A stretch of 64,000 nt of DNA from Methanomassiliicoccales archaeon LGM-DZ1 (GTDB lineage Archaea > Thermoplasmatota > Thermoplasmata > Methanomassiliicoccales > Methanomethylophilaceae): the NCBI GenBank assembly GCA_030168595.1, contig CP115556.1, positions 558,001-622,000 of the forward strand. Reading direction: 5' to 3'. The notes under the pieces were generated by a model, which was given only the letters and a program-made list of their open reading frames with translations, made no database searches and was not told the DNA's origin. This document shows, one piece after another, positions 23,788-32,862 of this stretch. Both the position numbers and the translations under genes were made by a program. How positions within the stretch are numbered: position 1 is the first letter of the stretch; each line of letters begins with the position of its first letter.

Positions 23788-25079
23788 TGCGCAGCACGCT
23801 CCATCGCCCGGATGTCAGCGTCCTTCCCGAACCATCTGCGGAAGGATGCCGCTCCCTGCCCGACCAGCATGTCCGTGCCGGAGACGACGGTGCATCCCTT
23901 CTTCTCGGCGGCGGACACCAGGGCGGTCTTCCGGTTGTAGACCATGTCCATGACGGCCGTGCCGGGCCTGATGTCCGACAGGCCGAACATGTAGTCCCCG
24001 TCCTCCTTCATCCCTATCGGGGTGCATTGGATGAGGGCGTCGCAGCCCTTTACCGCGCCGGCAGTGGCGGGCTCCGCGCCCAGGTCCCGGCATATCGCCG
24101 AGACGTGCTCCGGGTTCCTCCCGAGAACGCTCACCGAGCATCCCTGGGACATGGCCGCGTATATCCCTGCCCGGGCGGCCCCGCCGGTCCCGAAGACCAG
24201 CACCTTGGAGCACGACCCCAGCTCCCTGCCGGCCTTCCGGAAGGCATGCACCACGCCTTCCCAGTCGGTGTTGGCCCCCAGGATCCTGCCGTCCATGTTG
24301 GCAAGGGTGTTCACCGCCCCGATCTCCCGGGCGGGACCCTCCAGGGAATCCGCCTGGGACATGGCCGCCACCTTGTGCGGGACGGTGACGTTCATCCCCC
24401 GGATGCGGTACTCGCGCATGACGTCCGCCAGGTGCTCCGTGTCCGGGGAGTCGAACCTCAGGTAGATCCCGCTGATGCCGGCGGACCGCATGGCCGCCTC
24501 CTGCATCGCCGGCGAACGCGAATGACCCAGAGGATGCCCGGCGATGCCGAGGACCTCGCATCCGTCGCCGAGCTCTCTCATCCTCTCCGCGGACAGCTGG
24601 CCCGGAGCGGTGGGGTTCCCGACGTAGCCGAAGGTGAAGAGGTTCCCGAGGACCGAGCTCCTGATGCGGGTCACCGTGCCGGTCTCGCCCATGCCCAGCA
24701 GGACGTGCGGGCGGGAGACCTTCTCGGATGCCAGGTAGATCGTGTGCAGGTCGGTGAAGGAATGCACGGCGCAGGCGTACTTCGAGACCTCCTGGGTCCC
24801 TTTGTTCAGCGAGCTCACCAGGGTCTCCTCGGACGGGGTCCCGCTGAAATCGTGGACCGAGCGGATCCTCCTGAAGGGGATCCCGGCATCGGAGTCCCCG
24901 GCGTCCACCAGCCCGCGGAATCCCTCCGGCACCTCGGAGACGCTGTGCCCCGCCAGGGTGATGATGCAGTCGTCACCCAGCCACGGAGGCATCCCGCGGA
25001 AGATGTCGAGGCGGACCTCGTGCAGGTCGGCCTCCGCCTTCCTGTCCGGAACGGAGCCGTAGGCCGCGCAGACGCGCAT
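23784..25079 (-). CDS. aroDE: Fused type I 3-dehydroquinate dehydratase / shikimate dehydrogenase
   Basis: Two steps of the shikimate pathway on one chain of 431 aa. Residues 1-170: type I dehydroquinase with EVRLDIF (catalytic Glu), VHDFSGTP (catalytic His), SKYACAVHS (Schiff-base Lys) and RIRSSVLGNLFTFGY; the domain is about 50 residues shorter than stand-alone AroD. Residues about 176-431: shikimate dehydrogenase with GIAGHPLGHSRSPAMQ, RGMNVTVPHK (catalytic Lys), GAVNTLANMDGRILGANTDWEG, the NADP loop VFGTGGAARAG, and MVYNRKTALVSAA. Such AroD-AroE fusions are known in plants and some prokaryotes. Lies 3 nt after the DHQ synthase gene. Confidence 0.92.
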   Translation of the reverse strand: MRVCAAYGSVPDRKAEADLHEVRLDIFRGMPPWLGDDCIITLAGHSVSEVPEGFRGLVDAGDSDAGIPFRRIRSVHDFSGTPSEETLVSSLNKGTQEVSKYACAVHSFTDLHTIYLASEKVSRPHVLLGMGETGTVTRIRSSVLGNLFTFGYVGNPTAPGQLSAERMRELGDGCEVLGIAGHPLGHSRSPAMQEAAMRSAGISGIYLRFDSPDTEHLADVMREYRIRGMNVTVPHKVAAMSQADSLEGPAREIGAVNTLANMDGRILGANTDWEGVVHAFRKAGRELGSCSKVLVFGTGGAARAGIYAAMSQGCSVSVLGRNPEHVSAICRDLGAEPATAGAVKGCDALIQCTPIGMKEDGDYMFGLSDIRPGTAVMDMVYNRKTALVSAAEKKGCTVVSGTDMLVGQGAASFRRWFGKDADIRAMERAAQ

Positions 25080-25082
25080 CGC

Positions 25083-26108
25083 TCACTTCTCCGTGATGGT
25101 CTCTTCGACCTTCATCCCGAAATGGCGGCCTCCCGTCTCGACGTGCGCGAGCACCCTGTCGCCCTTCTTGAGCTCGGTGACCGGCACCGCCCCCCCGGGA
25201 GTGACCAGCTTGATGGTCTCTGCGTTCTGGAGTATGACGTTGAACGTCCTGCTGCCGTCCGTGGCGCTGACTATGAGCAGGGGCCTGACCTCCACCTTGC
25301 AGCGCCCGACCGAGCCGACCCTGGCGTTCCCGCCACGGCCGACGATGAGAACCGGGTCCCCGGCGGAGATCTCCGACAGGTACCTCGTCCCCCCTCCGGG
25401 GACCATGCAGTACTCGTGCACCGCCCCGGCGTTCACGCGGAACGGGCGGGTAGCAACGTACCCGTTGTCCTCGCTCTCGCTCTGCACCAGGAAGAGGCAG
25501 TTGGAGTATGACCCGATGAGCATCCCCTCCCCGGGGTGCATGAGGCTGCAGGTGTCGACGCATACCCTGTCGCCCATCTCGATGGGCTTCACGTCCTCGA
25601 CGGTGACCTCGCTGAGCTCCACGGGGGCGGGAGTCCCGACCAGGTCCCTGAACCTGCCGATCTCCGCCGGATCGGAGGTGTCGATGACAATGCCGTCCGT
25701 CCCGTTCTCCATGGTCTTGAGGTAGAGCTCGGCATCCTCCTTGGTCTTCGCGACGGCATAGATCTTCGTCCCGGAGCCGCGGAACCTGGCGATCATGTTC
25801 TCCAGGGGGATGACCGACCAATCGCCGGTCTCCACGATGACCCCTTTCTTCGACCCTGCGAGGGCGAGCACCTTCTCCTGGTCCTCGGGGGAATCGATGC
25901 GCGCGATCTCCCAGGCCGGGTCGACGGACCTGCCGTCCTCGGTCATGACGGCGTCCTCCATCTTCCCGAGCTTCCGGAACTCCGGGTCCTCGTCCCGGAG
26001 GATGTATGAGACGATCCCGGCCTCGAGGCCGTTCGTCACGAGAGCCTTCCTGTCGTCCTTCACGGCCGGGAGGTCGGCCCTGACGAAGATCTTCTTGGCC
26101 TCTTCCAT
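25083..26108 (-). CDS. 3-dehydroquinate synthase II (archaeal, AroB')
   Basis: Oxidatively deaminates and cyclises 2-amino-3,7-dideoxy-heptulosonate to 3-dehydroquinate in the DAHP-independent archaeal route. 341 aa, the usual length. N-terminal KKIFVRADLPAVKDDRKALVTNGLEAG, the central VIVETGDWSVIPLENMIA, and the C-terminal blocks GMLIGSYSNCLFLVQSES, TRPFRVNAGAVHEYCMVPGG and TRYLSEISAGDPVLIV are all characteristic. Second gene of the aro operon, 12 nt after ADH synthase. Confidence 0.95.
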   Translation of the reverse strand: MEEAKKIFVRADLPAVKDDRKALVTNGLEAGIVSYILRDEDPEFRKLGKMEDAVMTEDGRSVDPAWEIARIDSPEDQEKVLALAGSKKGVIVETGDWSVIPLENMIARFRGSGTKIYAVAKTKEDAELYLKTMENGTDGIVIDTSDPAEIGRFRDLVGTPAPVELSEVTVEDVKPIEMGDRVCVDTCSLMHPGEGMLIGSYSNCLFLVQSESEDNGYVATRPFRVNAGAVHEYCMVPGGGTRYLSEISAGDPVLIVGRGGNARVGSVGRCKVEVRPLLIVSATDGSRTFNVILQNAETIKLVTPGGAVPVTELKKGDRVLAHVETGGRHFGMKVEETITEK

Positions 26109-26120
26109 GCCCCGGCCCCC

Positions 26121-26951
26121 TCAGGCCTTCCCGGCGCGGCGCTTTTCCTCAGAGCAGTCGTCGGTGAGGAACCTGGCCGCTTCCTCGGCGCTGTAGTTCT
26201 CCAGCACGATCTTCGAGATGGCGCGGGTGATGCCCTCGACGTTCTTGTTCTGGAAGACGTTCCTTCCCATGGACACGCCGCGGCCGCCGGCCTCGATGGA
26301 GTCCGCGACCATGTTGAGGACGTCCATGTCGGTGCTCATCTTGGGCCCGCCGGCGATGAGGACGGGCGCGAGGGCGCCGCGGACGACCTCATGGAAGGAA
26401 TCGATGTCTCCGGTGTAGTTGACCTTGACGAGATCGGCGCCGAGCTCGGTGGAGGCGCGGGCTACATGGGCGATCTGGTGGGGGTCGAAGGAGTTGACGT
26501 CGTGGCCTCTGGCGTAGGACATGATCACGAGCGGCATGCCCCACTCGGTGCACTTCCTTGAGATCTCGCCGGCCTCGCGGACCATCTCGGACTCGTACTC
26601 GTCTCCGTAGTTGATCTGTATGGATACCGCGTCCGCCCCGTACTTTATGGCCTCCTCCACAGTGGTGACGGTCACCTTGTGGTTGGCCTGCGCTGGGTTG
26701 ACATCGGTGGACGCCGAGAGGTGGATGATGAACCCGACATCCTTCCCCGATCCCCTGTAGGAGTAGCGGATGAGCCCCTTGTGCATGATGACGGCGGTCG
26801 CGCCGCCGTTGGTGACAGCATCGACCGTGGCCTTCATGTCGTAGAGGCCCTCCATAGGGCCGTTCGATATCCCGTGGTCCATCGGGATTATGACGGCGCG
26901 GCCGGTCTTCCTGTCCATGATCCTCTCCATGCGGATTCCTTTTCCATCCAT
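26121..26951 (-). CDS. 2-amino-3,7-dideoxy-D-threo-hept-6-ulosonate synthase (class I aldolase)
   Basis: First committed step of the archaeal aromatic pathway: condenses aspartate semialdehyde with a 6-deoxy-5-ketofructose phosphate. 276 aa, FbaB/DeoC-like barrel. IIPMDHGISNGPMEGL, VDAVTNGGATAVIMHKGLI, FIIHLSASTDV, DAVSIQINYGDEYES, and the Schiff-base Lys in ELGADLVKVNYTGD, then VLIAGGPKM and AGGRGVSMGRNVFQ. The start at 26951 is fixed by a strong ribosome-binding site AAAGGAGG ending 9 nt upstream. First gene of the aro operon; its substrate comes from asd at 51.5 kb. Confidence 0.93.
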   Translation of the reverse strand: MDGKGIRMERIMDRKTGRAVIIPMDHGISNGPMEGLYDMKATVDAVTNGGATAVIMHKGLIRYSYRGSGKDVGFIIHLSASTDVNPAQANHKVTVTTVEEAIKYGADAVSIQINYGDEYESEMVREAGEISRKCTEWGMPLVIMSYARGHDVNSFDPHQIAHVARASTELGADLVKVNYTGDIDSFHEVVRGALAPVLIAGGPKMSTDMDVLNMVADSIEAGGRGVSMGRNVFQNKNVEGITRAISKIVLENYSAEEAARFLTDDCSEEKRRAGKA

Positions 26952-26956
26952 GTCTG

Positions 26957-27050
26957 GTTCCTCCTTTCTTTATCGAGGGCGGCCCCGGCCCTCCGCCGGG
27001 AACTGCCGTGCTACTTAATGGCACGGCTGAATCCTATCATGAATTTAAAA
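26957..27050 (-). promoter_or_regulatory. Promoter, inverted repeat and Shine-Dalgarno site of the aro operon
   Basis: On the minus strand: TATA box TTTTAAATTC (27041-27050); inverted repeat GCCGTGC / GCACGGC (27005-27011 and 27021-27027, 9-nt spacer) at the expected transcription start; and ribosome site AAAGGAGGAACC (26957-26968). The rest of the 27051-27186 gap is AT-rich with a second possible TATA near 27080. Confidence 0.55.
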
Positions 27051-27186
27051 GTTCTCCATTGGCGGATGAGATATGCACATTTAAGTACATCTTGCTGTAG
27101 CGGATTGTTAAGTATCTTATTATAACTTAAACACCGAACATGACAACCTGCTAGCCATACAATTAATAGATATGTTATTGCCGTTA

Positions 27187-27198
27187 TTTTTTATATTA
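27187..27198 (+). promoter_or_regulatory. TATA box for the TetR gene
   Basis: TTTTTTATATTA, 24-35 bp before ATG 27222; this makes ATG 27201 an unlikely start. Confidence 0.55.
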
Positions 27199-27221
27199 GA
27201 ATGTATAATGGGCGGAAACAT

Positions 27222-27812
27222 ATGTCGGACAATACCAAAGAGAGGATAGTCCAGGCGTTCAAGGAACTTCTCGAGGAGAAGGAGTACAGCAAGATCACCA
27301 TCTCTGATATCACCGAGAAGTGCAACATATCGCGTCAGACGTTCTACTACCACTTCAAGAACGTCTTCGATATGATCATCTGGATCTTCGAGCAGGACAC
27401 GAAGAGCGACCCCCACAACACCGGCAGCTATGTGCCCTGGAGGTTCCTCGTGAGGGAATCCTTCGACTACTGCAGACGCAACAAGGATGTAATAACCCAG
27501 GTCCTCGAGTCTTCCGAGAAGGAGAAGCTCGAGAACTACTTCATCGACTTCAGCATCAGGAAGATCACCGAGGCCATCATGATCAAGACGGACGGCCGCA
27601 TGGAATCCAAGGATGCCGTGTTCCTCGCCAGGGTGTACTCCTACGCCTACACCGGGATCATCATCCAGTGGATCAAGGACGGCATGCCCGATGACGGCTA
27701 CGAGCTCGCCGAGAAGATCGATGCCATCGTCACCGCTTCCATGAACCCCTCCATCGATGTGCTCATGGAGAGGTCCTCGGCCGCTGCCAAGCAGACAGAG
27801 AAGAGCCAGTGA
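27222..27812 (+). CDS. TetR/AcrR-family transcriptional regulator
   Basis: Helix-turn-helix repressor of 196 aa from ATG 27222. The N-terminal DNA-binding domain is clear: KERIVQAFKELLEEKEYSKITISDITEKCNISRQTFYYHFKN. The C-terminal domain, with YCRRNKDVITQVLESSEKEKLENYF, resembles the DhaS-like TetR subgroup; its ligand is unknown. It precedes a cation/proton antiporter by 143 bp, which has its own TATA-like box, so it may control that gene or itself. Confidence 0.88.
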   Translation: MSDNTKERIVQAFKELLEEKEYSKITISDITEKCNISRQTFYYHFKNVFDMIIWIFEQDTKSDPHNTGSYVPWRFLVRESFDYCRRNKDVITQVLESSEKEKLENYFIDFSIRKITEAIMIKTDGRMESKDAVFLARVYSYAYTGIIIQWIKDGMPDDGYELAEKIDAIVTASMNPSIDVLMERSSAAAKQTEKSQ

Positions 27813-27955
27813 TGTGCCAGATGTCACCGGGGCACGCCCGCGGCATCCTTCCGGGGATGCAGGCGCGGGCCCCGGCGGCCTCACGGCCATCAGCCTTCTT
27901 TAGAACAGTTTTATAATTTTAAATCCGATGGGGCACGCAGGGAAGGGGTGCCTGA

Positions 27956-29692
27956 TTGGAAGAAGTCGTTCTGCTCGAGAACATGACCATCCTCCTGCTG
28001 CTGGGAGGGATCTGCTCTGTCATCTTCAAGAAACTGAAGATGCCGGCGATCATCGGTTACCTCGTGACAGGCATCATCCTCGCCAATTATTGGTCGGGGC
28101 GCTCCCAGGACACGGACGACATCGTAGGGTTCCTCTCCGATCTCGGACTCGTCTTCATGATGTTCGGCATAGGGATGGAGCTGAACCTCCAGAAGCTGAA
28201 GAAGACAGGTTCGTTCGCCATCATGGTGGTGATGATCCAGGTGCCGCTGATGCTTATGGGCGGCTATCTGGGAGGCTCCCTGCTGGGTCTCGATTCACTC
28301 CAGTCCATCGTGTTCGGAGCGATTATATCCGGATCGTCCACCGCGGTCGTCACCGTGGTCCTGAAGGACCAGATAAGGCTCACTAAAGAGGAAGTGGAGA
28401 CGGTGGTCCTCGTCACCGTCGTGGAGGATGTGGCCCAGGTCATCATCCTCTCGGCCATCACCCCCATGATGAGCGGCAGCGATATGGAGATCAGCGCCAT
28501 CATCTGGATGTTCCTGAAGATCATAGCCTTCATGGTAGCGGCCGTGTCCATAGGGCTGCTGGTGGTTCCCAAGTTCATCGACTGGGTCGATGCCAAGACC
28601 AGCGACAGGAACTCCTCCGAGGTCGTCCTCATCGTATCTCTGGGTCTCTGCTTCGCCATGGCATGGATGGCCACTCAGGTAGGGCTTTCCATGGCCATCG
28701 GGGCCTTCCTCATGGGAGTCATAGTGTCCCAGTCGAAGCCGGTCACGAAGGTCTCCACGATGGTGGAGCCGATGAAGGAGGTCTTCATGATGATGTTCTT
28801 CATCTCGATTGGGCTGGAGATCAAGCCCTCCTACCTGGTGGACAACATCGGCCTCATCCTCGCCATCTACCTCATCTACTTCTGCCTGAAGACGGCCTCC
28901 GTCCTGATAGCTTACTACCTGGGCAACAGGCCGATGAGGAAATCCTTCTACGCCTCGATCTCGCTGGTCGCCATGGGCGAGTTCGCCTTCATCATCGGCA
29001 AGGAGGCCCTGGACGCAGGCATCCTCTCGAGCGACTTCTACGCATCAGTCATCGGAGCGGCGCTGCTGTCCATGATCCTGCTGCCGCCCATCAACAGCAA
29101 GGCGGACGAGATCTACGATGCTGTCTCCAACCACACTCCCGCGCGCATCAAGATGGGCATGCAGGAGGTCGACAAGCTGAGGAACTCCTTCTTCAACAAG
29201 ATCGAGAACGCCTCGAAGAACACCCAGAAGAACTTCCGCGTCAGGCTGACCTACGCTTACGTGGACATCGTCGTGATCATCCTGATCGAGATAATCTTCT
29301 TCCTGGCGACGCCTGCGCTGTCCGAGTTCATCGCGGACAACACCATGATGGAGATGTACAGCGCGACGGAAGCGGTCATGGTGATCAACTTCCTGATGCT
29401 CATCCCGTTCCTTTACAAGATGATCTTCAACTTCAAGTTCATCGAGCGTGTGCTGCTGGACGCCGAGAGGAGGGCGTCCGCCGGCAACCTGGCCAAGCGC
29501 CGCTCCCTGAACTACCGCCTCACCAAGTTCGTCGTCGAGCTGAACGGATGGATCACCGTCATCATGCTGGACTTCGTGATCATCCTGATCGTCCCGAACA
29601 GCGTCAGCTTCTTCGGCCACCTTGTGGTGGCGGCGATCTCTTCCCTGATCCTAGTCCTGGTGTACCTTTACTCGTACTTCAAGAGGAACTGA
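27956..29692 (+). CDS. Cation/proton antiporter, CPA2 (KefB/NapA-like), unusual C-terminus
   Basis: Membrane antiporter for Na+ or K+ against protons, 578 aa. Residues 1-385 form the CPA2 core, about 12 segments, with FMMFGIGMELNLQKL, GAIISGSSTAVVT, VLVTVVEDVAQV (the acidic transport site), GAFLMGVIVSQS and FISIGLEIKPS. Instead of the cytosolic RCK/TrkA-N domain common in Kef proteins, residues about 410-578 contain a charged helix and three to four further membrane segments (from DIVVIILIEIIFFLATPAL onward). The start is TTG 27956 preceded by GGAAGGGGTG; a TATA-like TTTTATAATTTTAAAT sits near 27908-27923. Confidence 0.87.
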   Translation: MEEVVLLENMTILLLLGGICSVIFKKLKMPAIIGYLVTGIILANYWSGRSQDTDDIVGFLSDLGLVFMMFGIGMELNLQKLKKTGSFAIMVVMIQVPLMLMGGYLGGSLLGLDSLQSIVFGAIISGSSTAVVTVVLKDQIRLTKEEVETVVLVTVVEDVAQVIILSAITPMMSGSDMEISAIIWMFLKIIAFMVAAVSIGLLVVPKFIDWVDAKTSDRNSSEVVLIVSLGLCFAMAWMATQVGLSMAIGAFLMGVIVSQSKPVTKVSTMVEPMKEVFMMMFFISIGLEIKPSYLVDNIGLILAIYLIYFCLKTASVLIAYYLGNRPMRKSFYASISLVAMGEFAFIIGKEALDAGILSSDFYASVIGAALLSMILLPPINSKADEIYDAVSNHTPARIKMGMQEVDKLRNSFFNKIENASKNTQKNFRVRLTYAYVDIVVIILIEIIFFLATPALSEFIADNTMMEMYSATEAVMVINFLMLIPFLYKMIFNFKFIERVLLDAERRASAGNLAKRRSLNYRLTKFVVELNGWITVIMLDFVIILIVPNSVSFFGHLVVAAISSLILVLVYLYSYFKRN

Positions 29693-29721
29693 AAAAAAAA
29701 GATCGGGCCTGCAGGAGGCCC
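29692..29721 (-). terminator. Hairpin plus T-run terminating sbcD-sbcC
   Basis: Minus strand: stem GGGCCT/AGGCCC (29705-29721) followed by nine T (A9 at 29692-29700 on the plus strand), 10 nt after the sbcC stop. The plus-strand side begins at the antiporter stop codon. Confidence 0.65.
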
Positions 29722-29730
29722 ACCGCCGGG

Positions 29731-32700
29731 TCAGTCCCGGCGGATATCTATGCGGCTGCCGCGGCTCTTGTCGTAGCTCACGCGCACCTGCATCGGGATG
29801 CTGTCGCTGAGCTCTTCGACGTGGGAGATGACCCCCACCGATTTCCCGCCGTCCGAGGCGATCCCCTCGAGGACCTTGATGACCTGCCTCAGCGCGTCAC
29901 CGTCGAGCGACCCGAAGCCCTCATCGATGAACAGGGTGCTTATCTCGGTCCCGCCGGACCTCTCGGCCACGGAATCGGAAAGACCCAGCGCGAGGGACAG
30001 GGCGGCCATGAAGGATTCCCCGCCCGACAGGGTGCTGACCGGGCGGACCGCGTTCGCATCGCTGTCGTAGACATAGATGTCGAGAGCATGGGATGACCTG
30101 TTATCCTCTCCGCCTTCGCTCCTGCGGAGCAGGTAGCGGCCGCCCGTCATGACCGCCAGCCTGCGGGACGCTTCCTCGAGGATGCCGTCCATGTAGACCT
30201 GCTGGGCGTAAATCTCGAATGATATCCTCTGAGTCCCTTTCATCCTCCCGTCCGCGACGTCGGCAAGCTCCTTTATCTCATCCTGCCGGCGCCCTTCCCT
30301 CTCGTACTCGCCGAACGCATCGGAGGCCTCCTTCAGGAGCTTGCTGTTCGATTCCATGCGGTTCCTGACGGACGCCTCTTTCTTCACCGCCTCATCATGG
30401 ATCTCTTTTGCCCTGTCTGCAGCTTCGGTAAGCTGTGGGATGTTCTCCGGGCGGACCCTGCCGGCGATCGCCCCGTTATCGGATTCGATGGCGCCCCTGA
30501 CGGTATCGAGTTCGGAGCGGTATGCCTCGATATCCTCCCTCAGGCTGTTCAGGACGGTATCGTCGAGCAGCGCCGAGTACTCCTCGATGCTGCTAAACCC
30601 TGCATGTGCCAGCGCATCCGCGAAATCCTTCTCCGCTTTATCAGCGGCCTTCTCGAGGTCCTCTACGCGCGTTTTCCTGTCATCTCTGATGCGTATATCC
30701 TCGGACAGATTGGACCTGGCCGTGTTCAGAGCGTCTGTCGCGTCAGCCAGCGCCTTCTTCAGGCCGTCGGCGCGGGCCCTCATCTCCTCGGCGCCCTTCT
30801 TAGCCGCCGCACCGGTGGCGAAGTCTTTGTCCAGTTTCGTTCCGTTGACGATCTCGCGGTTCCGGCTGAGCTCGGAACGTATGTCTCCGATCCTCTGGTC
30901 CGATGCCCTCTGGCTGGCATTGAGATCGGTCAGGCTCTCGCGGCAGGCGGCGATGTCCTTCTGGGCCTTCTCCACTGCCTCGGCCTTCTCATGGGCCGCA
31001 TTGAAGTCCTCGGCGACGGCATCGCGCTCGGATTCCATGGAAGCGATCTGCTTCTCGACGGCCCCCGTCCCTTCGGCGGCATCGAGCCCGCAGTCCGCCT
31101 TCAGCTCGGTGGACTGCGCGCGGATGCGTACCTTGATATCATCGCATCTTTCGGCGAATCTATGGCGTTCGGCGGCGGCCTTCTCGAAGTCCGCATCGGC
31201 ATTGGCCTTGCTCTCCCTGAGCCTGTCGACCTCCTCCTTGTCCGGCACACCCTCGGGAACAGGAGCAGGGGACGGATGGACGGCCGAGCCGCATACGGGG
31301 CAGGGGCATCCGGGCCTCAGCCTGCCGGCCAGGATCCCTGCCTGTCCCATGTAGAACAGGTCTTCCTTCTCCTTGCATTCGTCAGATATCCTGGCACGGG
31401 AGACGGCCTTCCTCTTCAGCGCTTCTTCGGCCTCGGAGAGCTTCCCCTCCATTTTCTCCAGTTCCGCGCTGTCGGCCCTGATGTTCCTCAGGATCTTCAG
31501 CGCGTCATCCATGCTCCTGAGGGCGTCCATCAGCTCCGCGGCCTTGGCCGCAGAACCCTCTCCGCTGTCGATTATGGCCTTGCATTCCTTCTCGGTCTCG
31601 GACGCTTCCTCGATCTTCGCAGAGATCTGCCCGGCGAACTTCTCCTCATCCTCCTGCTTCTTACCAAGTTCCTCCAGGCGGCGGCTGGCCGCATCCACCC
31701 TGTCATAGTCGCCTGCCATGGAGTCGAGCCTGCCTGCTCTGATCCTGAGGGCCTCCTCGCCTTCTGCCGCCGACTCGGCCTCCTTCAGGACCTTCTCCGC
31801 CCTCTGGACGGCGGCCTCCTTCCCGACGATCCCGTCGGATATCCTCTGGAGCCTGTCCTTCTCCTCGTACACAGCGGTCCTCGCATTGGATGCGGCCTGT
31901 TCCTCTGGGCGCAGGGATATGGCCTTCTCCCTCCTGCCGGCGGCGGCCGACTTGGCCTCGATCTCCGGGGCCCTCTCTTCCAGGGACCTCAGTCTGGCAC
32001 TGTCGTTCTCCAGGCGGACGAACGCCTCTTCCAGGGACTTGGCGGCGTTCAGCTCCGCATCGGCCGCCTTCGACGATTCCATCGTGCGCTCAGAATCTGA
32101 CACAGCGGTCTCCAAGATGCGGGCGTCCGCGCGGGCGAGGTCGGCGGCGCGGTCTTTCCACCCCTTGGGATCGAGGATCCGCCCCTCGGCGATCGAGGAC
32201 TCGAGAGCGGGCGCCCCTGACTGGTCCATGATGCCCGAGAGCTTGGCCCTGACCTTCTCCAGGAGGCCCCCGGCGTTCCCGCTGTTCTCGTCGGCGATGC
32301 TCTTCAGGGCCTCGGTCAGCCTGAGGTACTTCTCGGTGCCGAAGACGCTCGAGAGGATCGAGCTGCGTTCCTCGGTCTTCGCCGTCAGCATGAGCATGAA
32401 CTTCCCCTGTGCCAGCATCACGGTCTGCCTCCATTGGTCGGCATCCAGCCCGATAATGTTCTTTATCTCGGCGTTCACGTCGGCGACTTTGGAGATCTCC
32501 TTCTTCCCCGGAAGGCAGAGGGCCGCGGTGGGGCTTTCCAGGATGATCCCTTCGCCTCTTTTCTTGGGACGCTCGTAGTAAGGCGTCCTCCGCACCTTGT
32601 ATTCCTGCCCCTGGTGCTCGAAGACCAGTTCCACGAACGGCACGGCGTCCTCCGGCGCGAAGGTGCTCTTGAGCCTCCTGTCATTGCGGTCGGAACCGCT

Positions 32701-32862
32701 GGTCTGACCGTAGAGGGCGTAGGTGACGGCATCGAAAATGGCGGTCTTCCCGGCGCCGGTGTTGCCTTCGATCAGGTACAGCCCCTCCAGGGACGAGAAG
32801 TCGATCCTGGTCCTGGAGGCGTACGACTCGAAGGCGCCCATCTCCAGAGATATCAGCCTCAT
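29731..32862 (-). CDS. sbcC: SbcC/Rad50-type ATPase with zinc hook
   Basis: SMC-like ATPase of the DNA double-strand-break nuclease, 1043 aa. Walker A EGNTGAGKTAIFDAVTYALYG near residue 35; long coiled coils (residues about 175-490 and 540-860) rich in Glu/Ala/Lys; zinc hook CPCPVCGSAVHP in the middle; C-terminal signature STLSGGESFMAALSLALGLSD, Walker B TLFIDEGFGSLD and VISHVEEL. The wording and size are closer to bacterial SbcC than to archaeal Rad50. The start overlaps the sbcD stop by 4 nt. Confidence 0.92.
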   Translation of the reverse strand: MRLISLEMGAFESYASRTRIDFSSLEGLYLIEGNTGAGKTAIFDAVTYALYGQTSGSDRNDRRLKSTFAPEDAVPFVELVFEHQGQEYKVRRTPYYERPKKRGEGIILESPTAALCLPGKKEISKVADVNAEIKNIIGLDADQWRQTVMLAQGKFMLMLTAKTEERSSILSSVFGTEKYLRLTEALKSIADENSGNAGGLLEKVRAKLSGIMDQSGAPALESSIAEGRILDPKGWKDRAADLARADARILETAVSDSERTMESSKAADAELNAAKSLEEAFVRLENDSARLRSLEERAPEIEAKSAAAGRREKAISLRPEEQAASNARTAVYEEKDRLQRISDGIVGKEAAVQRAEKVLKEAESAAEGEEALRIRAGRLDSMAGDYDRVDAASRRLEELGKKQEDEEKFAGQISAKIEEASETEKECKAIIDSGEGSAAKAAELMDALRSMDDALKILRNIRADSAELEKMEGKLSEAEEALKRKAVSRARISDECKEKEDLFYMGQAGILAGRLRPGCPCPVCGSAVHPSPAPVPEGVPDKEEVDRLRESKANADADFEKAAAERHRFAERCDDIKVRIRAQSTELKADCGLDAAEGTGAVEKQIASMESERDAVAEDFNAAHEKAEAVEKAQKDIAACRESLTDLNASQRASDQRIGDIRSELSRNREIVNGTKLDKDFATGAAAKKGAEEMRARADGLKKALADATDALNTARSNLSEDIRIRDDRKTRVEDLEKAADKAEKDFADALAHAGFSSIEEYSALLDDTVLNSLREDIEAYRSELDTVRGAIESDNGAIAGRVRPENIPQLTEAADRAKEIHDEAVKKEASVRNRMESNSKLLKEASDAFGEYEREGRRQDEIKELADVADGRMKGTQRISFEIYAQQVYMDGILEEASRRLAVMTGGRYLLRRSEGGEDNRSSHALDIYVYDSDANAVRPVSTLSGGESFMAALSLALGLSDSVAERSGGTEISTLFIDEGFGSLDGDALRQVIKVLEGIASDGGKSVGVISHVEELSDSIPMQVRVSYDKSRGSRIDIRRD

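Noticed and set aside
23787-25511. 574-codon plus-strand frame opposite aroDE and DHQ synthase
   Set aside because: Spans two genes' antisense strands and has no recognisable domain or start signal.
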